Shown here piece by piece: positions 1 to 8,300 of a stretch of 21,076 nucleotides of DNA. This DNA comes from Methanomassiliicoccales archaeon (GTDB taxonomy: Archaea; Thermoplasmatota; Thermoplasmata; SG8-5), in assembly GCA_030636255.1 (NCBI GenBank), contig DAOVXH010000008.1, positions 1-21,076 on the forward strand. The letters are read 5' to 3'. Every line of letters starts with the position of its first letter. Position 1 is the first letter of the stretch. The translations under genes and the position numbers were made by a program. The notes beneath the pieces were generated by a model, which was given only the letters and a program-made list of their open reading frames with translations, ran no database searches and had not been told where the DNA came from.

Positions 1-32
1 ACTCTGCAATTGGACATACGTGCTCTTAATCC

Positions 33-82
33 ATAATGTTAGGGCTTGGCTCTAACATTATCTCTTTTCTTTTTTATTTTTT
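33..82 (+). terminator. Hairpin plus T-run, probable terminator of an upstream gene
   Basis: A perfect 10-bp inverted repeat, ATAATGTTAG (33-42) and CTAACATTAT (52-61), encloses a 9-nt loop. G44-C50 and C45-G49 could extend the stem. T-rich sequence follows directly (62-82). This has the form of an intrinsic terminator for a rightward gene ending before the window. Archaeal termination usually needs only oligo-T, so the hairpin may add efficiency or protect the 3' end. Confidence 0.6.
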
Positions 83-94
83 GCTTTGTAATAT

Positions 95-104
95 TATTAA
101 ATAT
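95..104 (+). promoter_or_regulatory. TATA box of the 127-1929 gene, leaderless start
   Basis: The A/T element TTATTAAATA is centred about 27 nt before the ATG at 127. No Shine-Dalgarno sequence lies before that ATG. Archaeal transcription starts about 25 nt after the TATA box, so the transcript probably begins at or very near the start codon. Confidence 0.5.
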
Positions 105-126
105 CTGAACTATATTAAGTGAGTCA

Positions 127-1929
127 ATGAGAAAACTATCCACACTTCTGATGATTGCTGTCTTCATCACCATTATATTGGTCCCGCATAACACCACTGC
201 AGCCTACTCTTTATCCATGACCGGTACTGTGGATTTCCTGGCAGAAGCATTTTCACCAGAGATTTATAATGGGAGCGTTATTGTGGCTCTTGGCCCAGAA
301 TCCCCCAGCGAAGTTGAGGTCGTTCTATCTGTTAGTGGAGAGGTAGAAGACTGGTTGACATGGTCTGCAGGCGACACATTTACATTATATCCATCAGAAT
401 CATTTTATGCTTATTTTTCAATTGATTTCCCATCACTTCCGCCAGGAGAATATTCCGGTCTAATAATGGCCTACTGGGCCAGCCCTGAAGAAGGCAATAT
501 CTCAGGAGGCGCAGGTGCAACCGGAAACCTTGCCGTAGCCATAGGTGTATCTGTCAATATTCCAACGGATTTAAACATTAGAAATCAAGCAGCTGGCCAG
601 ACTGGGGCAGAAATACTCATTGTAAATCAACAGAATGTTTCTTTCTCCGGGTTTATGAGCTATAATCTTTCCCAGGATGGAGATTGGATAGAAACAATAA
701 CAACAAACATCACAAATCTTTCTGCCTATGACAGAACTCTGGACACGGCCATATGGAGTAATTCTCTGAATCTTGGAGTGTATTATGACATAGTCTTCAC
801 TCTTTTTGATTTGAACACAACCCACGGCGTAGAATACTTTTACTTTAGACTTCCGACACCAGCAGATATTGTTAGTGTTACTCATAGACCAACTGTGGTC
901 TATGCAGATTATGATGCTAATATAGTTGCCAAGGTTTATGATTCTCAGAACGGCCAAACTGAATGCACTGCATATTACACAGTTGATGGCGGTGACGTGC
1001 AATCTGGCTTGATGGTATATGATTCGGATTCTGATGAATATTTACTATTAATTGACAATACCAGCTATCAGGATGGTAGTTATGTTGAGTACTGGGTGAC
1101 ATCTTATAATGATGCATCGGGTAATGCATATTCTGGCTTATCTGGCACCGGTTTCTTTCTGGTTTTTTCATCAACAGCTCCAGACCTTGTTATTGACGGA
1201 ACCAGCATATTCTTCTCGCCTATAGATCCCATAATTGAAATGTATGACTCCAACATAACCAATATCTTCGTCACAGTTAGAAATTCTGGTCGCGCAGATG
1301 TCACCAGTGTGGTTGTGGAATTGTTTGATTACAATACTTCAATAGCAAGAGAAACAGTGGTATCAATCGCCGCCGGTGATTCCAGTGTAGTCAGGTTCAA
1401 CTGGGGAACTCCAAGTGCAGGAACTCATTTGCTCAGGTTTGTAGTTGACCCGGATGATGTTTATGTAGAAACAAATGAGAACAACAACTACTATGCAGTT
1501 GAAGTTGAGATTGAAGAGGCCCCTTATGTTCCTCCGCCACCTCCAACTGGTTCAACCACTGATGCAATTCCATACATCATAATTCCGATAATCCTGTTCA
1601 TCATAATTTTACTGCTATTCTTCCGCCACAAGAAATCAATCAACGTAACCGTGGCCGAGACCAAACCATTCAAACACCCAAAGAAAGGAACCATGAGATG
1701 GACATACATATGTTCCTACGGTGACGGAATAGTTCTTGGTTCTACAAAAAGCACAGATATACATGCAGAAGTAGGAACCCTGATAAAGGTCAAGCCAATT
1801 GGAATTCTTGAGACAGAAGACGGAACCCTGGAATGGTTGGACGCGGAAGTTGTGAAACTTCTTGAGAAAGACGACGAGCTAACATCAGAGAAGGACATTC
1901 GAAAGCTGCTCAAAAAGAAAGAAGATTAA
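127..1929 (+). CDS. Secreted membrane-anchored protein with CARDB-like domain
   Basis: A 600-residue type I membrane protein. Residues 1-26 form a signal peptide (basic start, long hydrophobic core, then TTAAYS). The ectodomain is rich in beta-strand patterns and Asn-X-Ser/Thr sequons. Residues about 352-465 look like a CARDB domain, with the pattern PDLVIDG, VRNSG, SVVRFNW and ETNENNNY typical of archaeal cell-surface adhesion modules. A proline-rich hinge (PPPPPTG) leads to a membrane helix at about 483-502. An unusually long basic/acidic cytoplasmic tail of about 95 residues follows and contains a beta-rich segment (GIVLGSTKSTDI, VGTLIKV). Start: ATG 127 fits a leaderless transcript. The gene ends 4 nt into the convergent epimerase gene, and T-runs just past its stop (1931-1953) may terminate it. 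The exact role is unknown; surface binding or cell-envelope structure is inferred. Confidence 0.8.
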   Translation: MRKLSTLLMIAVFITIILVPHNTTAAYSLSMTGTVDFLAEAFSPEIYNGSVIVALGPESPSEVEVVLSVSGEVEDWLTWSAGDTFTLYPSESFYAYFSIDFPSLPPGEYSGLIMAYWASPEEGNISGGAGATGNLAVAIGVSVNIPTDLNIRNQAAGQTGAEILIVNQQNVSFSGFMSYNLSQDGDWIETITTNITNLSAYDRTLDTAIWSNSLNLGVYYDIVFTLFDLNTTHGVEYFYFRLPTPADIVSVTHRPTVVYADYDANIVAKVYDSQNGQTECTAYYTVDGGDVQSGLMVYDSDSDEYLLLIDNTSYQDGSYVEYWVTSYNDASGNAYSGLSGTGFFLVFSSTAPDLVIDGTSIFFSPIDPIIEMYDSNITNIFVTVRNSGRADVTSVVVELFDYNTSIARETVVSIAAGDSSVVRFNWGTPSAGTHLLRFVVDPDDVYVETNENNNYYAVEVEIEEAPYVPPPPPTGSTTDAIPYIIIPIILFIIILLLFFRHKKSINVTVAETKPFKHPKKGTMRWTYICSYGDGIVLGSTKSTDIHAEVGTLIKVKPIGILETEDGTLEWLDAEVVKLLEKDDELTSEKDIRKLLKKKED

Positions 1930-3077
1930 ACATTCTTTTCTGTAACTTCTTTTTCAAAGGTCAGCAGATTGCCCTCTTCAAACAGTTTCTCGGAAATATC
2001 CATTATTTTCTTGGAGGTGTCTCCATCTCCATATGGCGATGTAGCATCAACCATGCTCTGCCTGAACTCCGAATCGTCCATGACCTTTCTGACATTCTGA
2101 ATTATTGAGTCCTTCTCCAGTCCAACCAGTATATTGCTTCCTCCGCTGATGGTCTCCGGTCTGTCACATACGTATCTTGCAGTCATGAATGGTATCTTCA
2201 TTGCTGAAGCCTCTTCAGGCATTGAACCAGAGTCTGATAATATGGCATCGCAGTTCTTCATGATGCTGATAGTTTCAATATAGGATGGAATTGAATCGTA
2301 AATTGTGATATGCGGAGCATCTTCCAGGCTTTTCAGAAGTCCGTACTTTTCCAGGGCCGCCCTGGTTCCTGGCCTCATGGAAACAAAGAAATTGTATTCT
2401 TTCAGCTCAAGAATGGCCTCAACTGGACCACTGAACCTTTCCTGGTTCATGGTGGTTTCCCGGCGGTGTATTGAGAAATAAATCAATGGCTTTTTCAAAC
2501 CATATTTCTCAATAACATTTGCATCCTTTTCTGCTGCCCATTTTGCAATGTCAATTACAGTGTTTCCCACCACAAATATTCTGGACTCTGGAAAACCTTC
2601 ATTTCTAAGGAACTGGGCATTCTTCTCCACCGGTGCAAAATAAACATCCGAAGCAGCATCAGAAATACGCGTGTTCAATTGTTCCGGATAGGGCTCTTTT
2701 GAAAGTGTTCTCAAACCGGCTTCTACATGAAATACCGGAATAAGAGAAAGATTAGCAGCAAGAGAAACTGACATTGAAGTTGCAGTGTCTCCGTGGGTGA
2801 ACACCATGTCTGGCTTTAATTCTTTTAAAATATGCTCTGTCCGCATCATTATATTTGTGGCAAGTTGAACCAGAGAATAGGATTCCTCACCACATTTTAA
2901 ATTGTAATCTGGATACCTCAATTCTAAATCATCAAACAGCTCTCTGTAGAGATTGGGGCTCCAGTGCTGCCCGGTGTAGAGAATATATGTTTCATGTCCT
3001 CTATTCTGGCATTCCTTGACCAGTGGAGCCATTTTTATTGTGCAGGGCTTTGTTCCAAATGCAATTACAACTTTCAT
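1926..3077 (-). CDS. wecB: UDP-N-acetylglucosamine 2-epimerase (non-hydrolysing)
   Basis: A 383-residue cytoplasmic enzyme of full family length that interconverts UDP-GlcNAc and UDP-ManNAc, a precursor for surface glycans. Family motifs are intact: HGDTATS (95-101), HVEAGLRT (117-124), PEQLNTRISD (131-140), the HRRE block (204-207), GNTVID (171-176), DSGSMPEEA (282-290) and RPET (306-309). D97, E118, E132 and H204 match by position the catalytic set known from E. coli WecB (D95, E117, E131, H213). The DSG-G position of many homologues is DSGS here. The start ATG (3075-3077) has no Shine-Dalgarno sequence but lies about 27 nt from a TATA box, so it is probably leaderless. Its product could feed N-glycans on the many sequon-rich surface proteins nearby; that link is inference. 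Confidence 0.93.
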   Translation of the reverse strand: MKVVIAFGTKPCTIKMAPLVKECQNRGHETYILYTGQHWSPNLYRELFDDLELRYPDYNLKCGEESYSLVQLATNIMMRTEHILKELKPDMVFTHGDTATSMSVSLAANLSLIPVFHVEAGLRTLSKEPYPEQLNTRISDAASDVYFAPVEKNAQFLRNEGFPESRIFVVGNTVIDIAKWAAEKDANVIEKYGLKKPLIYFSIHRRETTMNQERFSGPVEAILELKEYNFFVSMRPGTRAALEKYGLLKSLEDAPHITIYDSIPSYIETISIMKNCDAILSDSGSMPEEASAMKIPFMTARYVCDRPETISGGSNILVGLEKDSIIQNVRKVMDDSEFRQSMVDATSPYGDGDTSKKIMDISEKLFEEGNLLTFEKEVTEKNV

Positions 3078-3098
3078 CAGCCAAACATAATCAACAAG

Positions 3099-3108
3099 CT
3101 ATAAATCT
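3099..3108 (-). promoter_or_regulatory. TATA box of the epimerase gene
   Basis: On the minus strand GATTTATAGC is centred about 27 nt before the epimerase ATG, consistent with a leaderless transcript. It sits in the 157-bp divergent region 3078-3234, which also carries the promoter of the rightward cluster. Confidence 0.5.
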
Positions 3109-3174
3109 TTTCGGAGAAATTATCAATTTTAGCATTCTTATATTATAAACCGTGCGAGATACGAGTTAACTTAA

Positions 3175-3228
3175 CTTTATACAAAAAGCATATATTATAA
3201 GAAACGTTTCCAAGTAACATAAGGGAGG
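3175..3228 (+). promoter_or_regulatory. Promoter and ribosome binding site of the 3235 gene cluster
   Basis: CTTTATAC (3175-3182) is a good TATA candidate, placing the transcript start near 3205. A strong Shine-Dalgarno GGGAGG (3223-3228) follows, 6 nt before ATG 3235. A second A/T block (3189-3201) is less likely, because transcription from it would start within or after the Shine-Dalgarno site. This probably drives the cluster of four genes to 9802. Confidence 0.5.
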
Positions 3229-3234
3229 AACCTG

Positions 3235-4605
3235 ATGCGCGTTCAATTCGTGGCCTTTCTAGTGGTGGTGACAATGATAATTATTACCATACCACTGGAG
3301 TCCCAGGCTCAGTCAGTTGATTCAGTCACATATATCATGGGGGGAACACCCCAGGGAAAAATCGTTGGAGGTATAGTTCACAATATCACCATCAAGCTTG
3401 ACCAGTCTGCATCAAATGTTACTCTTATTGCCTACGTAGAGGGTGGTTTCTCTGTTAGCAATCGCAACTCAAATTATTCCTGGAGCTATGATTCTGGCTT
3501 CTGGGCAGATAACCTTTATGATTATTACATGAAACCCGAGTCAGATGTTTTTGGAAACACCTATTGCTTCTATGTGGCCATTGATTCCCAGGCCAAGCCA
3601 GGGACCTGGAGATGGATTGTGGAGGTTGATGGTTCAGAAGAGTATAATACCCCAATGCTGGTGGAGGCGCCAGTTGCAGGTATCTCCATGTCTGCGCCTA
3701 CATTTTATCCAAGAATATTCCCATATGGTGAAGGCAATTACAATTCCTGGAACTCTGAAGAACCAAACAACTCAACCAATCTCTGGACCAAGAATATTGG
3801 TAATGTGCCTCTGGACCTGGTAATATCCTATGACAATCTTAATTCCCTGTTCAGCACCACCAATGGCACAGGAACATTCCTGCCAGGCGAGGAAAGGGAC
3901 CATTATGTAGAATTTCAGGCACAAAGCTGGAGCCCCAGGAAGTTCACAGTTAAAGGTCTGATACACGGCACACCCCAGCTGGTCATGACTCCAGATACTA
4001 TCTCATGTATTGTGGCGCCTCAGACCACATATGATGTTGTTGTCACAGTGGCAAGGCAGGGCTTTGAGATATTCCAGATGGACGGCGTAACTGTCCAGTA
4101 CAAGAAATTCTACCCGTCAAAGTATAAGGAGGAACTGTTCCTGGACATGTACCTCACAGGCAATAAGAGCGTTTACCTAAGTGGAGATACTACGGACCTC
4201 ACATTAAATTTCATAAGATTCCAGGAAGAGGAGCATACAGACCCAATTTTAATGAGCCTCTCGGATGATGTTGAACAATTTGTCAGGGTAAATATAACCT
4301 GCTCTGAATCCCCGGCAGAGAACCAGGCATCAATACTGGCCTATGCTGATTTTAATCTGGAGCTTGAAGACGAATCAGATACAGGAAGCTTCAGAACTAC
4401 AGTGGTGGTTGCATCAATACCCAGTGGTGGTGATGACCCGCCAATTCTTGAGCCCAATGTTGTGATATTGATAGTAATAATCGCTGTGTTTGGAGTCATT
4501 GGTCTTGTTCTATTCAGGGCCCAGAGAGGCGCAGAAGCAGAGAGAAGGAAAGAGTTGGAAGAAAGAATTCGCCGGAAAAAGGAACGTTCCAGGAAGAGAA
4601 GGTAA
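3235..4605 (+). CDS. Secreted type I membrane protein, unknown function
   Basis: A 456-residue protein. Residues 1-25 are a signal peptide (hydrophobic core VAFLVVVTMIIITI, cleavage near SQAQS). The ectodomain of about 385 residues is rich in aromatic residues, Asn and Thr, with many N-glycosylation sequons. Its middle part (NIGNVPLDLVISY, FLPGEERDHYVEF) resembles the NEW3/COG1470-type Ig-like modules of archaeal surface proteins, but I would not name a family. A membrane helix at about 409-426 precedes a strongly basic 30-residue tail (EERIRRKKERSRKRR), as expected for a cytoplasmic stop-transfer tail. ATG 3235 is chosen for its GGGAGG site 6 nt upstream. The next gene begins 73 nt later. 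It may present a ligand-binding domain outside and contact the downstream membrane AAA+ protein; this is inference from position only. Confidence 0.8.
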   Translation: MRVQFVAFLVVVTMIIITIPLESQAQSVDSVTYIMGGTPQGKIVGGIVHNITIKLDQSASNVTLIAYVEGGFSVSNRNSNYSWSYDSGFWADNLYDYYMKPESDVFGNTYCFYVAIDSQAKPGTWRWIVEVDGSEEYNTPMLVEAPVAGISMSAPTFYPRIFPYGEGNYNSWNSEEPNNSTNLWTKNIGNVPLDLVISYDNLNSLFSTTNGTGTFLPGEERDHYVEFQAQSWSPRKFTVKGLIHGTPQLVMTPDTISCIVAPQTTYDVVVTVARQGFEIFQMDGVTVQYKKFYPSKYKEELFLDMYLTGNKSVYLSGDTTDLTLNFIRFQEEEHTDPILMSLSDDVEQFVRVNITCSESPAENQASILAYADFNLELEDESDTGSFRTTVVVASIPSGGDDPPILEPNVVILIVIIAVFGVIGLVLFRAQRGAEAERRKELEERIRRKKERSRKRR

Positions 4606-4618
4606 CATGATTAACACA

Positions 4619-4670
4619 GTTAATATATACATTAGAGGTCTGTCTATGCCTACTATCATTTTGTGGGAGG
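4619..4670 (+). promoter_or_regulatory. Possible internal promoter and the Shine-Dalgarno site that decides the 4679 start
   Basis: A TATA-like TTAATATATAC (4619-4629) lies inside the gap between genes and predicts a transcript start near 4650-4655. GGGAGG (4665-4670) then stands 8 nt before TTG 4679. A weaker GAGGT (4635-4639) stands 6 nt before ATG 4646, the main alternative start. Confidence 0.4.
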
Positions 4671-4678
4671 GTCGGACC

Positions 4679-5362
4679 TTGAGATTTGCTATTCTTTCGC
4701 GTAAGAAAACCATATCATTTACGCTTGTTTCAATGCTAGTCTTAGCCCTGCTGATTATCTCCCAGACAGCGTCTGCCCAGGTTGGTGTTGACAATGATGG
4801 CCCATCCTTCACCGATATAATTATCAAGGAGGTTGACGAGGTAATAGTGGTGGATATTGGTGTAAGGGACCTTAATGGTTGGAGCAATATTTTTTCCATC
4901 AATGTAACAGTTTATGATGATCAATCAAGGGTCATCTGCCAGGTGAATTTCACCCAGTATGATTCCTTGACATCGGATACCATGCTTCCCCAGTATGAAC
5001 AGATTGTTGGCTCATATCTGGATAGAGAAACTTCCACATACACCTACCTGGAGATTGCACCCTGGAACCCAGACAATACTGATGTTCCAATAGGTCTTAA
5101 TGTCATATTTGGATTTGACAAATTTGCAGGAGACTCCATAAGAATAGTGTGCATGGACAAGGCAGAGAATCCACTGACCTGCGAGTATTCTGGCCCCTTT
5201 TCAGCCGAATTCACACCACCACCATCCTTCGGGGATAATGTGGCAATTCCAATCAGTCTCTCAACGGTAATAGCCGGAGGAGGAGCATTATTCTTGGTTT
5301 ACAGGAGAACGAAGAACAACCAGCTTGCAAGAGCGGTTGAATCCAATGCGAGGGATAAGTGA
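4679..5362 (+). CDS. Secreted type I membrane protein, unknown function
   Basis: A 227-residue protein if read from TTG 4679, which has the strong GGGAGG site and gives a textbook signal peptide: short basic start (RFAILSRKK), core LVSMLVLALLII, cleavage near TASAQ. ATG 4646 or ATG 4607 would add 11 or 24 residues in front of the signal. The ectodomain of about 150 residues is beta-rich (DVIVVDIGVRDLNG-like pattern), then a single membrane helix at about 188-208 and a short basic tail. No family is recognised. Its layout copies that of the preceding gene (signal, ectodomain, one helix, basic tail). The stop codon shares one base with the ATG of the next gene (TGATG), which points to translational coupling with the membrane AAA+ protein and a joint role. 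Confidence 0.75.
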   Translation: MRFAILSRKKTISFTLVSMLVLALLIISQTASAQVGVDNDGPSFTDIIIKEVDEVIVVDIGVRDLNGWSNIFSINVTVYDDQSRVICQVNFTQYDSLTSDTMLPQYEQIVGSYLDRETSTYTYLEIAPWNPDNTDVPIGLNVIFGFDKFAGDSIRIVCMDKAENPLTCEYSGPFSAEFTPPPSFGDNVAIPISLSTVIAGGGALFLVYRRTKNNQLARAVESNARDK

Positions 5363-8300
5363 TGGAAAGAACCTGCGGCATCTGTCAATCGGTCACATAT
5401 GACGATGAAGAGTCCATATGCAGTGTTTGCGGTGCCGAACTTGCACAGGCAAATGATGATGTCGAAGTCGAAGAGGTTCAGGAAACGTCGGACTCATCAG
5501 AGCCCGCTGAACCTGGAATTGAACTGGACCTTGGCGATCTGGAGCTTGATGAGCCAGATGCAGAAGAAACTTCTGAAGCCCCAATAACACCAGTAAGAGT
5601 GGACGAGCCAGAAATTGATGAGCTTGAGCTGGATGATGCGCAGGAAGCTGATGAAGAGCCTGCAGAAGAAGAACCACCTCAAACAGACGACAGCTGGGAC
5701 ACAGGCGCTGTCGGCGGTGAAGCTGGTATTGATGTTGAAATGGATGAAGAAGAGGGTCAGCCTGACGACCCTCCATCAGAAGACGAGGTTGAAGAAATCG
5801 AAATCGGTGAGGACGAACTTCTATGCCCAGACTGCAAGGAAATCGTAAAGACCGGCTCCGAAGCATGCCCTAATTGCAATACTGGCACTGAATATCTTGT
5901 CCCATGTCCCGCATGCGCAATAGGAATTGACAAATTGGCAGAAATCTGCCCTCACTGTTACACGGACCTGAACATGCTCAAGGAGCAGCAGGAAGAAGAG
6001 CCTCCTGAAGAAGCGTCAGAGTCTGCAGAGCCGGAACCAGAAGTTCCGGCGACAGTGTCGGAAGAGACTGAAACTTCCGACCAACCAGAAGAAATAGAAG
6101 TAACTGAAGAACCAGACTCAGTCCAGGCCGCAGAACTAGGCCAGAACGGCGAACTCTCGGAGAAAGAGAAAAAGAAAATGCTCAAGAAACTAATGAAGGA
6201 GCAGAAGGACCTTGAAAAGCAGCTCAAGAAAGGTGAAATCACAGAAGACGAGTTCACTAAACGCCTTGATGAAATTCGAATGGGCAATGGGTTCGGGCCA
6301 ATTGGCGGTTACGTATTAGAAGAAGCAGAGGGCAAATCCCTTGAAGACGTAGAGATGGGCCAGAATGGCGACCTTTCAGAAAAGGACAAAAAGAAAATGC
6401 TCAAGAAGCTTCAGAAAGAGCAGAAAGAGCTGGAAAAGCAGCTTGACAAGGGCGAAATAACCGAAGACGAATTTACAGAACGCCTTGACAAGATACGCCT
6501 GGGCAATGGCTTTGGCCCAATTGGCGGATATGTTCTTGAGGAGGCGGAAGACCAAGAAGCTGAAGCCAGAATGTCCCAGTCAGAGATAGCGGATAAAAAG
6601 GTAGACCGGGCCGCCAGAAGAGAATTGATAAAAGAGGAACTGGCAAAAGAAAGAAGCCAGGGATTCTTCAATTATTACAACTTAAGTTTAATCACATTAT
6701 TCTTTTTCGTGTTCCTGGCACTGTTCGTGCTCATGGAATTCATTTTCACAATAGGAAATTTCACCACCCAGGCAGATGTTCCAACTGCGATATTCTTTGA
6801 TTTTACGCCTACCATCGATGAAATCACAAGCGTTCCGATTCTGCTCTTCGGAGTGTTATTGACCATGTCCAGCGCAGTGCTTCACATCTGGGACAGGAAG
6901 ATGAACCTCATGCTTTCATTCATACCCAGTGGAATTATGGTGTTTGCACTGGTAATTGACACTGTTTTCATGCCAGCCAATATGATTAGCGTTAGCATAG
7001 TAGTAATTCTAATTTTGTTAATCCTCATGATTACCCTGGACCTTTACTGCACCTTCATTGCATACCCGGTGGTACTAAATGCCCAGAGCAGGGACGAACT
7101 TGAAATGTACCTGGAAAAGGAAGAGGAAAAACGGGAAATCCAGCAGAGCCTCGAGGACGAGTACCAGAAGATGATAGAGGAAGAGGAAGAAAAATTAAAA
7201 ATGAAGGATGATGAAATTGACCACATCAAAACAGAGCTGGAAAGCCTCGGGGAGCAGATAGAGCAGGAAGAGGAAAAGCTCCGTATGAAGGAGTCGGAAA
7301 TATCATCTATCCGTTCAGAACTTGACCTCAAGACACAGCAGATGGCCGAAGAGGAAGAAAAACTCCGAATGAAGGAGGATGAGATGGAGAGCCTCATCAG
7401 CACTGAGTTGGAGAAGAGAGCCGATGACATGATGCTGGAGGAGCAGGAGAAGCTCCGTATGAAAGAGGAAGAATTGATAAAGGCCACAAATGAACTTGAC
7501 ATTCAAAAGAACTTATTCGACGATACTAGAGAAAAACTGCGTATGAAAGAGCAGCAGATGCAGAGCATTAAATCTGAACTGGAAAATCAGATGCGCCAGA
7601 GAATGGAGGAGCAGGACCGTCTCCGACTGAAGGAGGCAGCAGCCAAGATGCTGGACCGGGGCAAGCAAAAGCGTGTTCTATTCCCATTCGCAGCAATGGT
7701 GGGCCAGCAGAAGATGAAGCGCGCTCTCACACTAAATGCAGTATATTCAGAGATTGGTGGAGTTCTCATAAGAGGTCAGAAGGGAACTGGAAAATCTGTC
7801 AGTGTTAGAGGTCTGGCTGAAGTTTTGCCTGACATTGAAGTAACAGGTTGCAAGTTCAATTGCGACCCAGCTGATACTGACAAGTTCTGCACAGAATGTA
7901 AGGCAACCCACAAGGCTGGAAAGCTTGAGATTCACAAGAGACCGGTGCAGGTGGTTGATTTGCCGCTGAACATTACTGAAGACCGTCTGGTTGGAAGCAT
8001 TGATATTGAGAGAATCCTGGCAGCAGGAGAGAAGAGCTTTGAGCCTGGTATTTTAGCAGAGGCTCACAGAGGAATCCTTTACGTGGATGAAATTAATTTA
8101 CTGGACGATTATATTGTTGACATTCTGCTGGATGCAGCATCCTCTGGTGTAGTTACCATTGAGAGGGAAGGAATGAGCATCAGCCACCCATCAAAGTTCA
8201 TTATTGTAGGAAGCATGAACCCTGAAGAGGGTGAGTTACGTCCTCAAATTTTGGACAGATTGGCATTGCAATGCGATGTTATTGGAATCAAGGATGTTGA

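Noticed and set aside
4490..4678. Upstream extension of the 4679-5362 frame
   Set aside because: It overlaps the preceding gene, reads through its basic tail region in another frame, and would put a long polar stretch before the signal peptide.
5393..5866. 157-codon minus-strand open frame rich in Leu, His and Arg
   Set aside because: A shadow of the acidic tract of the AAA+ protein; composition and lack of a ribosome site do not suggest a gene.
7044..7502. 152-codon open frame on the minus strand, Ser/Phe-rich
   Set aside because: It is antisense to the Glu/Lys-rich coiled coil. Such GAA/GAG-rich sequence has few stops on the other strand, and the frame has no start signals.
7192..7635. 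Regular short direct repeats that might be taken for a CRISPR array
   Set aside because: The repeated units lie in frame within a long gene, vary at the DNA level, and encode KLRMKE coiled-coil motifs. There are no 20-40 nt identical repeats with unique spacers.
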